The notes under the pieces: generated by a model
Told to the model about the DNA's origin: nothing
Database searches by the model: none
What the model saw: the letters and a program-made list of their open reading frames with translations, nothing else
Made by a program: the position numbers and the translations under genes
Source of the DNA: Myxococcales bacterium
Lineage (GTDB): Bacteria; Myxococcota_A; Polyangia; Polyangiales; Ga0077539
Length of the DNA: 38,332 nucleotides
Direction: 5' to 3'
NCBI GenBank assembly: GCA_030652255.1
Contig: JAUSAZ010000229.1
Span: 1-38,332, forward strand
In this document: positions 1-7,036 of the stretch, piece by piece
Layout of the letters: the number at the start of each line of letters is the position of its first letter
How positions within the stretch are numbered: the first letter of the stretch is position 1

Positions 1-887
1 CGCCGCCGCCCGTCGCGCCGCCACCGCCGCCCGTCCCGCCACCGCCGCCGTCGCCCGCGCGCCCTCCCACCGCCGCGGCCGCCGCTGCGGCGCGCGTCGC
101 CCCGTCGATGGCCGTGGCCGCGAGCACCTCGACGATCCTCACCTCGCCGGGCGGCACCGACTCCGTGCCGGTGCCCTCGACCGAGCCCGCGGTGACCGAC
201 GCCGGGGTGCGCCCGGCGCCCACCAACCTCCGCGCCACGGCGCTGCTCTCCGGCGCGCGCGACCTCTCGCTCCAGATGGCCGGGGCGCAGCCCACCGAGG
301 CGCAGCGGCGCGAGGAGATCCGCGCCATCGCCCTCGCGCCCATCGTCGCGGGGCTGCACGCCAACGACCACATCGACGTGGCGGGCACCGCGCGGGCGGG
401 GCGGGTGCTCTCCACGCGCGTCGCCGAGGAGATCGCCAGCCGCATCTCCGTGCCGCGCCTCACCCCCGAGGTCGAGCGCGCGCCCTCCATCGCGCTCCCG
501 CGCTTCAACCCCAGCGAGTCGTCGAACGAGCGCGCCGCCGCGAGCGAGCTCGACGCCGTGCACGCCAACTCCTTCACCTCGATAGGCTTCGGCCCGGGCA
601 CCCCGCAGTGCTCGTCGTACCACGCGCTCCTGGTGGACCTCTCCATCACCGACGGCGACGGGGGACGCCCCACCATCGCGCTCCTCCGCGGGTCGGGCGT
701 GGCCTCGCTCGACCGATCGGTGATGGAGGTCGCCCGGGAGATCGCCGTGGAGGCCTCGGCCCCGGGCTCCACCCGCTGGCGCTTCGAGCTCGCCAACGAG
801 GCAGGGCGATGCGCGCGCTTCGGCGGCTGGCGGCCGCTCGCGGGGGGCGACCTGCGGGTGCGCTTCCGCCGGCTGCACGGACGATAG
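1..887 (+). CDS. TonB-like C-terminal domain protein, 5' end missing
   Basis: The reading frame is open from the first bases of the window, so this is the 3' part of a longer gene; the ATG at 108 is only an internal Met. The first 35 or so visible codons are a Pro/Ala-rich linker (runs of PPPP), followed by a Ser/Thr/Pro-rich stretch. The last 90 residues resemble a TonB C-terminal domain: a beta-strand ending in DGDGGRPTIALLRGSG, then a helix (LDRSVMEVAREIAVEA), then closing strands rich in Arg. In TonB-family proteins a Pro-rich periplasmic linker joins a membrane anchor or cytoplasmic domain to this C-terminal fold, which contacts outer-membrane receptors. Here the N-terminus and any ExbB/ExbD partners lie outside the window. 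It could equally be a TonB-fold module on an unrelated signalling protein. The fold call is moderate; the partial status is certain. Confidence 0.6.
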   Translation, partial: PPPVAPPPPPVPPPPPSPARPPTAAAAAAARVAPSMAVAASTSTILTSPGGTDSVPVPSTEPAVTDAGVRPAPTNLRATALLSGARDLSLQMAGAQPTEAQRREEIRAIALAPIVAGLHANDHIDVAGTARAGRVLSTRVAEEIASRISVPRLTPEVERAPSIALPRFNPSESSNERAAASELDAVHANSFTSIGFGPGTPQCSSYHALLVDLSITDGDGGRPTIALLRGSGVASLDRSVMEVAREIAVEASAPGSTRWRFELANEAGRCARFGGWRPLAGGDLRVRFRRLHGR

Positions 888-913
888 ACGGCGGGTCGCG
901 GCCGCGGGGACTC

Positions 914-922
914 TGGTAGCCT
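914..922 (+). promoter_or_regulatory. Candidate extended -10 element (TGGTAGCCT)
   Basis: TGGTAGCCT ends 7 nt before the GTG start at 930, so a transcript beginning at the usual distance would start at or next to the start codon (leaderless). No convincing -35 box is visible. The same TGGTAGNNT motif precedes the genes at 7037, 27602 (minus) and 36959. This is inferred from sequence only. Confidence 0.35.
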
Positions 923-929
923 CGCGGGG

Positions 930-2027
930 GTGCGAGCCCTGCGAGCGAGCGTGTCAGCCGCGGTGATGGTCACGGCGGCGGGCCTCGCGGGGGCGCAGCC
1001 GATGGACATCCCCGCGGAGCTCGCCGAGGCGCGGGTGCCCGCGGCGCCGGGCACCGGGGCGCAGGCGATGTTCGTGCTCGGGTTCTTCCGGGGCGCGCCG
1101 TACAACCTCGGCCACGCCCGGGACATCCTCGCGGGCACGGCGTTTACGCCCGCCTTCGACGCCTGGTGCGGCACCCTCCCGCAGGTGGACTTCACCAACG
1201 GCACCACCGTCGACTCCCTCGGGCGCAGCGCGCCGAGCACGATGTGCCTCCCCTTCCACGACCCCCTGGTGGAGCAGATGCACCCGTGCCGCCCGCTGCC
1301 GGGGCTCCCCACGGGCACCTACTCCACCAACGGCGGCGCGGTGCTTCGCCTGCGCGGGTGGTTCGCGGTGCGCGCGCCCGGCGCCTACACCTTCGCGTGG
1401 GGCCACGATGACGGGATGGCCTTCGACATCGCCAATGTCCCCGTCTTCTCGTACCTCGACGGCACGGCGCCGCGGGTCGACCGCCGCGTGCTGCGCTTCG
1501 CCGCCGCGGGGCTGTACCCCTTTCAGCTCGACTGGTTCGACAGCATCGGCGGGGCCCTCATCGACTGGTACGTCGCGGAGGGAGAGCACCCTGAGGGAGA
1601 GCTCGCCGCCGCGGGCTTTCGCCTCGTCCCCACCGCCGACCTCTACCCCTCCGGGGCGCTCCCGTGCACGCCCGACTGCCGGCGCTGCGCGCTCCCGACG
1701 CCGCGCTGCGACTACGCCGCCTCGCGCTGCGTGGCCTGCCTCGATGACCGCGACTGCGCCCGCGGCACCCGCTGCACCGACGGCGCCTGCGCCGCGCCCC
1801 CGGCGCCCGACGCGGGGGCGCCCACGGACGCGGGCCCCCGGGCCGACGCCGAGGCCCTGGACGGGTCGGCCGACGGGGGTGCGGGCGCCGCGGGCCCGGG
1901 CGGCGGGTGCGGATGCGCGGCGGGGGCGAAGACGCCCGCCCCCGGGGGCGCGCTTGCGGCTATGCTGGGGTTGTCCCTGGCGCGATATCGTCGCCTCCGG
2001 CGAAGAGAGAGGACCACGTCGCCATGA
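930..2027 (+). CDS. PA14-like secreted protein with MYXO-CTERM-type surface anchor
   Basis: A 365-residue exported protein. The GTG start gives a clean signal peptide (MRALRASVSAAVMVTAAGLAGAQ). Residues about 138-215 look like a PA14 or fibro-slime beta-barrel core (GWFAVRAPGAYTFAWGHDDG, then AGLYPFQLDWFDSIGGALIDWY), a fold usually associated with carbohydrate binding or adhesion. Residues 246-290 are Cys-rich (CTPDCRRC, CVACLDDRDC, CTDGAC) and are followed by an Asp/Ala/Gly-rich stalk. The C-terminus has GGGCGCA (325-330), a hydrophobic segment and an Arg-rich tail. This is the MYXO-CTERM layout, which is processed at Cys and sorted to the outer surface in myxobacteria. The TGA stop overlaps the ATG of the kinase gene at 2024 (ATGA), so the two are probably cotranslated. 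Substrate unknown. Confidence 0.7.
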   Translation: MRALRASVSAAVMVTAAGLAGAQPMDIPAELAEARVPAAPGTGAQAMFVLGFFRGAPYNLGHARDILAGTAFTPAFDAWCGTLPQVDFTNGTTVDSLGRSAPSTMCLPFHDPLVEQMHPCRPLPGLPTGTYSTNGGAVLRLRGWFAVRAPGAYTFAWGHDDGMAFDIANVPVFSYLDGTAPRVDRRVLRFAAAGLYPFQLDWFDSIGGALIDWYVAEGEHPEGELAAAGFRLVPTADLYPSGALPCTPDCRRCALPTPRCDYAASRCVACLDDRDCARGTRCTDGACAAPPAPDAGAPTDAGPRADAEALDGSADGGAGAAGPGGGCGCAAGAKTPAPGGALAAMLGLSLARYRRLRRRERTTSP

Positions 2028-3181
2028 GCCCCCAGGACGCGAGCTCGCAGTCGATTTCCGAGGAGCTCAACGAGGAGTTCCTCTCGGCGATCATCGACCA
2101 CGTCGCCCACCCGATCTTCGTGAAGGACCGGGACTTCCGCTTCGTGCTGCTCAACCGCGCGATGGAGGGGATGATCGGCATCCCGCGCGCGGAGCTGCTG
2201 GGCCACACGGACTACGACTTCTTCCCGAAGGAGCAGGCCGACTGGTTTCGCCAGAAGGACCAGGAGATGTTCACCCTCGGCAAGCGGGTGGAGGTCACCG
2301 AGGAGCCCCTCACCGACAAGGACGGCCGCCACCACGTGCTGTCCACCACGAAGGTGCCGCTCCGCGACGCGCGCGGGGTCATCACGCACCTCGTCGGGAT
2401 CATCCACGACATCACCCCCCTCAAGCGCGCCGAGGAGGCGCTGCGGGAGGTGAGCAACGTCCTCGAGCGGCGGATGCAGGAGCGCACCGACGAGCTCCTC
2501 GCGGCGCAGACCGAGCTCGTGCGCCGCGAGCGCCTCGCCGTCATCGGCCTCTTCGCCGGCAGCCTCGCGCACCAGATCCGCAACCCCCTCGGGTCGATCA
2601 AGAACGCCGCGTACCTGGTGCAGCTCGCGAGCCCCACGGTCGACGACGACCTGCGGCGCGCGCTCAACATCATCCAGGACGAGGTGGGCCGCGCCAACCA
2701 GATCATCACCGACCTCGTGGACTACGCCCGGGTGACGCCCGCGCAGCGCCGCGTGGTGCCGGTCGACCTGCTCATGGAGATCGCCCTCACGGGGATGGAC
2801 CTCCCCTCCAACGTCACCGTCGTGACCGAGTGCCCGGCGCTCCCGAAGGTGTTCGTCGACCCGTCGCAGCTCCAGCGGGCCTTACAGAAGCTGGTAAAGA
2901 ACGCCCTCCAGGCGATGAGCAACGGAGGCACCCTCACCCTCCGCGCGCACTCCGAAGGGGACGCGGTGTTCTTCTGCGTGTCCGACACGGGCCGCGGCAT
3001 CCCCGAGGACGTGCGCCACCGCCTCTTCGAGCCGCTCGTCAGCGGCAACCCGGGCAACCTCGGCCTCGGGCTCATCACCGCCCGCGCCCTCATCGAAAAC
3101 CAGGGCGGCGCCCTCGCCCTCGAGAAGACCGGCCACGAGGGCACCTGCGTGATGCTCCGCCTCCCGATCGCCAGCGAGTAG
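2024..3181 (+). CDS. PAS-domain sensor histidine kinase
   Basis: A 385-residue soluble kinase with no membrane segment. A PAS domain spans about 20-135 (HVAHPIFVKDRDFRFVLLNRAM ... LVGIIHDITPLKRAEEAL), a coiled coil about 134-170, a HisKA dimerisation domain with H-box LAHQIRNPLG (phospho-His H183), and a HATPase_c domain with N-box VKNALQA (N293), DTGRG (321-325) and NLGLGL (345-350). The frame is open further upstream, but ATG 2024 is chosen because it overlaps the preceding stop (ATGA) and has a GAGAGAGGA ribosome site just before it. It likely senses a small ligand, redox state or energy state through PAS. No response regulator is adjacent, so it is an orphan kinase or hands off to a distant partner. 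Coupling to a PA14 surface protein is unusual. Confidence 0.93.
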   Translation: MSPQDASSQSISEELNEEFLSAIIDHVAHPIFVKDRDFRFVLLNRAMEGMIGIPRAELLGHTDYDFFPKEQADWFRQKDQEMFTLGKRVEVTEEPLTDKDGRHHVLSTTKVPLRDARGVITHLVGIIHDITPLKRAEEALREVSNVLERRMQERTDELLAAQTELVRRERLAVIGLFAGSLAHQIRNPLGSIKNAAYLVQLASPTVDDDLRRALNIIQDEVGRANQIITDLVDYARVTPAQRRVVPVDLLMEIALTGMDLPSNVTVVTECPALPKVFVDPSQLQRALQKLVKNALQAMSNGGTLTLRAHSEGDAVFFCVSDTGRGIPEDVRHRLFEPLVSGNPGNLGLGLITARALIENQGGALALEKTGHEGTCVMLRLPIASE

Positions 3182-3196
3182 GCGCCTTGAGGGCGC
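3182..3196. terminator. Short hairpin between convergent genes
   Basis: GCGCC, a 5-nt loop (TTGAG), then GGCGC fills almost all of the 19-nt gap between the kinase stop and the hemW stop. There is no T-tract, so an intrinsic terminator is only possible. It could act in both directions. Confidence 0.3.
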
Positions 3197-3200
3197 GGGG

Positions 3201-4352
3201 TCAGAACACCCGCGCCACCACGTCGTCCGCGACGAGCCAGCGGCTCCGCGGGATGCTCCACCGGGCGCCCTCGTCCACCAGGTTGCCGCGCGCGACCTCC
3301 CGCGCCACCGCCGCCTCGCGCCCCGCCCGCGGGTCGACGCCGGTGCGCCCGGCGAGGCGCGCGAGGTCGACCCCCGCGGCGGTGCGCAGCCCCAGCATCA
3401 GCCCCTCGCGCACCCGCACCTCGGGCCCGACGGCCTCGGTCTCCCCCGGCGGCAGCGCCCCCTGCTCCAGGCGCTCGCAGTACGCGCCCGCGTCGGCGTC
3501 GTTGCGCCAGCGCTCGCCCGCGCGACCGTCCTCCGGGGTCGGCGCGCAGCCCACGGCCCCCGCCCCGAGGCCGAGGTACCACTCGCCGCGCCAGTAGGCC
3601 TCGTTGTGCCGGCTGGTCGCCCCGGGGCGCGCGTAGTTGGACACCTCGTAGTGCGAGAGCCCGGCGCCCTCGCAGGCGCGCTCGACGGCCTCGTACATCG
3701 TCGCCACGCGGTCGTCCTCGAGGCGCGGCAGCCGGCCCTTGCGGGCGAGCTCGCCGAAGCGCGTGCCCGGCTCGATGGTGAGCGCGTAGCACGAGAGGTG
3801 CTCGACCCCGTCGCCCAGGAGCGCGCCCAGGTCTTCGGTGAGCGCCTCGACGGACTGCTCGGCCAGGCCGAACATCACGTCCGCGGACACCCGGAGCCCG
3901 CCCGACCGCACCGCCGTGCGCACCGCCCGCGCCGCGCCGTCGGCGTCGTGCAGGCGCCCGAGGTAGCGCAGGTGCTCGTCGCGCAGCGACTGCACCCCGA
4001 TGGACACCCGGTCGACCCCGGCGGCCTTCCAGCGCGCGCAGCGCTCGTCGTCGAGGGAGGTCGGGTTGCACTCCACGGTGACCTCGTCGAGCTCGCCGCG
4101 CGCGGCGACCGCGGCGATGACCCGGCCGAGCGCGTCGGGCTCCCAGAGGCTGGGCGTGCCGCCGCCGAAGAAGAGGGTGCGGGCGCGGGCGCCGGGCGGG
4201 AGCGCGGCGAGGCGCAGGCCGAGCTCGCGCACGACGGCGTCGGCGTAGCGGGCGTGCGGGATGCGCGCGGGGTTGATCGCCTCCGTCGCGAAATCGCAGT
4301 AGGGGCAGCGCTGGAGGCACCAGGGGAAGTGCACGTATACCGCGAGGTCCAT
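3201..4352 (-). CDS. hemW: Radical SAM heme chaperone HemW (HemN-like)
   Basis: A 383-residue radical SAM protein. The cluster-binding motif is at the extreme N-terminus: YVHFPWCLQRCPYC, with C12, C16 and C19 as the CxxxCxxC ligands. A FFGGGTPS motif (SAM-binding region) follows near residue 62, then VECNPTS and GVQSL segments. The HNEAYWRGEWYLGLGAGA block and the absence of the extra N-terminal region of true HemN favour HemW, which binds heme and delivers it to apoproteins, over coproporphyrinogen III dehydrogenase. Length is normal for HemW. It lies 70 nt downstream of the REC-HDOD gene on the same strand, so readthrough from that operon is possible. A closer promoter-like TAGGCC lies about 20 nt before the start. 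Convergent with the PAS kinase. Confidence 0.92.
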   Translation of the reverse strand: MDLAVYVHFPWCLQRCPYCDFATEAINPARIPHARYADAVVRELGLRLAALPPGARARTLFFGGGTPSLWEPDALGRVIAAVAARGELDEVTVECNPTSLDDERCARWKAAGVDRVSIGVQSLRDEHLRYLGRLHDADGAARAVRTAVRSGGLRVSADVMFGLAEQSVEALTEDLGALLGDGVEHLSCYALTIEPGTRFGELARKGRLPRLEDDRVATMYEAVERACEGAGLSHYEVSNYARPGATSRHNEAYWRGEWYLGLGAGAVGCAPTPEDGRAGERWRNDADAGAYCERLEQGALPPGETEAVGPEVRVREGLMLGLRTAAGVDLARLAGRTGVDPRAGREAAVAREVARGNLVDEGARWSIPRSRWLVADDVVARVF

Positions 4353-4422
4353 GGGTGGGGTCGTGGGCGGGGCCTAGCACGAACGCCGCGGACGCACAGC
4401 CCGCAGCGGGGCGTTGCCCGGC

Positions 4423-5625
4423 TCAGCGCGCGGTGGCTCGGACGCGCGCGGCGAGGCGCTCGAGCTCGCGGAGGTCGGCGGTGAGGCCCACGCGGTCGAG
4501 GTACTCGAGGTCGAGCGTCGTCGGGATGCCCTGCCCCGCGAAGGAGCCCTTCGACGAGAAGTGGTTGGCGACGTGCACCGCGGCCAGGGCGCTGAAGTGG
4601 TCGTCGGCGCACCGGCTCGGGTGGTGGTGGAAGAGCACCGCCTCGACGATCTTCTCCGGCAGCCCCCAGATGGAGAGGAGGTAGGCGCCGATCTCGGTGT
4701 GCGTGACGCGGAAGTGGTCGCGCTCGATCTCGTGGAGGCAGCGGCGATCGTCCTTCGCGGTCCGGACGATGTCGCTGTAGGCCTGCGGGTAGTTCGACGC
4801 GAACACGATCTTGCCGACGTCGTGGAGGACGCCCGCGGTGAAGGCCCCGTCGATCAGCACCCGGTCCGTCGAGCGGGCCTGGGCGACCTCCCGCGCGAGG
4901 ACCCCGGTGGCGAAGCTGTGCTCCCAGAGGTCGTTGAGGAACGCGTCGGAGAAGCCGTCGAGCTGCGCGTGCGAGAAGATGTGCAGCGAGAGCACCAGGG
5001 CCTTGATCTGCTCCAGGCCCATGTAGACGACGGCCTCGGCGGGGGTGGCGATCTGCCGCCGTAGCCCGAAGTACGCCGAGTTGACGATCTGGAGCATCTT
5101 GGCGGTCATCGCGATGTCCATCGAGATGATGTCGCCGATCTTCTTCATCGAGGCGTCGGGCGAGCTGAGCTGCTGGATGATCTGGTTGTAGAGGGCCGGC
5201 AGGCTGGGCAGGCGGTCGATCTCCGCGGCGACGATCTTCACCTCGTCGCCGACGAGCACGTGCTGGAGCACGAACGCGCGGCGGATGGTGGCCTTGAGCT
5301 CGTCCTGCTGGCACGGCTTGTAGAGGGACTGGTGGGCGAGGCGCACCGCCCCGAGCGCGGCGTCCTGGTCGAAGTGCCCCGACAGGATGATGCGCACCAC
5401 CGCGGGGTACTCCCCACGGACGCGGCGCAGGAGCTCCAGGCCGGTCATCCCGGGCATCCGGACGTCCGCCACCACCACGTCGAAGGGCGACCCGGCGAGC
5501 TCCCGGAGCGCGGCCTCGCCGCTCTCCACGAAGACCATCTCCCACTCCCGGCGCATGTCCCGCAGCATCCGCTGCAGCGAGCGGAGCATGTTGACCTCGT
5601 CGTCGACGAAGAGGATCCGCTTCAT
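4423..5625 (-). CDS. Response regulator with HDOD output domain
   Basis: 400 residues. An N-terminal receiver domain (1-120) has the acidic pair D9/D10, phospho-acceptor D54 (VVVADVRMPGMTG), S82 and K103 (YKP). Residues about 135-330 form an HDOD domain (IDRLPSLPALYNQIIQQLSSPDAS; FGLRRQIATPAEAVVYMGLEQIKALVLS), which keeps an HD pair in AGVLHDVGKI. HDOD domains are related to HD hydrolases but usually act as non-catalytic signalling platforms; retention of HD leaves activity open. The ATG overlaps the stop of the kinase at 5622 (ATGA), so kinase and regulator form a cognate pair by position. Target unknown. Confidence 0.9.
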   Translation of the reverse strand: MKRILFVDDEVNMLRSLQRMLRDMRREWEMVFVESGEAALRELAGSPFDVVVADVRMPGMTGLELLRRVRGEYPAVVRIILSGHFDQDAALGAVRLAHQSLYKPCQQDELKATIRRAFVLQHVLVGDEVKIVAAEIDRLPSLPALYNQIIQQLSSPDASMKKIGDIISMDIAMTAKMLQIVNSAYFGLRRQIATPAEAVVYMGLEQIKALVLSLHIFSHAQLDGFSDAFLNDLWEHSFATGVLAREVAQARSTDRVLIDGAFTAGVLHDVGKIVFASNYPQAYSDIVRTAKDDRRCLHEIERDHFRVTHTEIGAYLLSIWGLPEKIVEAVLFHHHPSRCADDHFSALAAVHVANHFSSKGSFAGQGIPTTLDLEYLDRVGLTADLRELERLAARVRATAR

Positions 5626-6788
5626 GCCGCGGGCTGCTTGAGCGGCAACCCGACCCGGAAGGTCGTGCCCACCCCGAGCTGCGACTCGAGCAGCAGCCGG
5701 CCCTGGTGGGCGCGCACGATCTCCGCGGAGATGCTGAGCCCCAGCCCGGTGCCCTTGCCCGGCGCCTTGGTGGTGAAGAGCGGCTCGAAGATCCTTCCAC
5801 GGATCTCCGCGGGGACGCCGGAGCCGTCGTCCTGCACGTCGCACCACACCAGCCCGTCCTGCTCGTAGGTGCGCAGGGTGATCGTGCCCTGGCCCGTGAT
5901 GGCCTCGGCGCCGTTGGCGATGAGGTTGACGAACACCTGCGTCATCCGCTGCACGTCCATCTCGACGAGCGGCATCGGCGCGGCGTACGCCCGGACCACC
6001 TGGCACTGATGCCGGAGCTTCGTGTGCAGGATGCCCAGCGCGGCGTCGACGACCGCGTTGAGGTCGGCCTGGCTCTTCTCGCCGCTGTCGCGCCGGGCGT
6101 AGAGCCGCAGGCCCATCACGATCTGCTTGATGCGCTCGAGCCCCTCCAGGGACTCCCGGGCGAGCCCCTCGATGTCGCCGATCACGAAGCCGATGTCGTG
6201 CGCCTCGGCCAGCGCCGCGATCTCCCTCGCCCGGCCCGCGACCTCGCCCGCGACCTCGCCCCGGGAGGCGTCGACGAGCGCCTGCACCGCCGCGAGGATG
6301 TCCCGGATCGGGGTGATGTACGTCGCCAGGATCGCGACGTTGCTGGTCACGAAGCCGAGGGGGTTGTTGATCTCGTGGGCCACCCCGGCCGCGAGCTGGC
6401 CGATGGAGGCCATCTTCTCCTGCTCGAAGAGCTGGTCTTTCGAGCGCTGCACCAGGGACTCGAGCTCGGACAGCCGGCCGACGTTCGAGAACACGGCGAT
6501 CGCCCCGTCGGCGCTCGAGCGCGCCATCGCCGGGACGAAGTCCTCCGCCACCGCGTCGACCCCCATCCGCCGCCGGCGGAAGGACACCTGCATCGGCGCC
6601 GTCCGGGATCGGTGGAACGCGTCCCACTCGTCGTCGCGGAGGTACGAGCGGAGCTCGCAGCCGACGAGCTCGCCGGGGAGGTGGCCGAACGACGCGAGGT
6701 TGCCCTCGGCCGCGAGGATCACCCCCGCGGCGTCGACGCGCACGACGAGGTCCGAGAGGAGCGGAAAGAGATGGTCACAGCGATCCAT
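5622..6788 (-). CDS. PAS-like sensor histidine kinase, partner of the REC-HDOD regulator
   Basis: 388 residues, no transmembrane segment. A degenerate PAS-like region covers about 5-105 (LVVRVDAAGVILAAEGNLASFGHLPGELVG), followed by a linker helix (ESLVQRSKDQLFEQEKMASIGQLAAG), a HisKA H-box GVAHEINNPLGF with phospho-His H138, and a HATPase_c domain with N-box VNLIANGAEAI (N292), DDGSGVP (320-326) and GTGLGLSIS (346-354). Its TGA overlaps the regulator's ATG by four bases, which argues for fixed stoichiometry and a one-to-one phosphotransfer pair. The ATG start at 6788 follows a long divergent intergenic region. Signal unknown; PAS suggests a cytoplasmic ligand or redox cue. Confidence 0.92.
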   Translation of the reverse strand: MDRCDHLFPLLSDLVVRVDAAGVILAAEGNLASFGHLPGELVGCELRSYLRDDEWDAFHRSRTAPMQVSFRRRRMGVDAVAEDFVPAMARSSADGAIAVFSNVGRLSELESLVQRSKDQLFEQEKMASIGQLAAGVAHEINNPLGFVTSNVAILATYITPIRDILAAVQALVDASRGEVAGEVAGRAREIAALAEAHDIGFVIGDIEGLARESLEGLERIKQIVMGLRLYARRDSGEKSQADLNAVVDAALGILHTKLRHQCQVVRAYAAPMPLVEMDVQRMTQVFVNLIANGAEAITGQGTITLRTYEQDGLVWCDVQDDGSGVPAEIRGRIFEPLFTTKAPGKGTGLGLSISAEIVRAHQGRLLLESQLGVGTTFRVGLPLKQPAA

Positions 6789-7036
6789 CGGAGTGGGGAT
6801 TGGGGACTCTCTCGTGGGCAGCCCCGGGCGTCGCCGTGTCGGCAGCGCCCCGGTGGGGACTACCGGACTCTACGCCCTTCGCCACCCCGCCGGAGGTGCG
6901 AAAATTCACCCCGGTCGCGCTTGAATTCCGCCCTGACATCAAGGGCTTGGCGCGGGCGGCTGCGAAGCCTTTGCCGCACCGTATGCGCCTCCGCGGCCGA
7001 TGTTGGTAGAGTGCCGCGCAGAGGTCGTCGAGGCGC
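6789..7036. promoter_or_regulatory. Divergent intergenic region with promoters
   Basis: This 248-nt gap separates the divergent kinase (minus) and permease (plus) genes and is less GC-rich than its surroundings in the middle (6900-6950, GAAAATTC and TTGAATTCC). It holds CTTGA/TCAAG half-sites 14 nt apart, a minus-strand GTAGAGT about 80 nt before the kinase start, and TGGTAGAGT at 7004-7012 before the permease. No conserved ORF is seen. Individual elements are weak. Confidence 0.4.
7004..7012 (+). promoter_or_regulatory. Candidate extended -10 element (TGGTAGAGT)
   Basis: TGGTAGAGT lies 24 nt before the GTG start at 7037 and predicts a leader of about 18 nt that contains GAGG-like ribosome-site bases. 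It shares the TGGTAGNNT form with the elements at 914, 27623 (minus) and 36931. No clear -35 box. Confidence 0.35.

Noticed and set aside
2722..4380. Long open frames on the strand opposite the PAS kinase and in other frames of hemW
   Set aside because: The GC-rich third positions keep shadow frames open. Their translations are Arg/Ala/Pro-rich with no domain, and the real frames contain complete kinase and HemW motifs.
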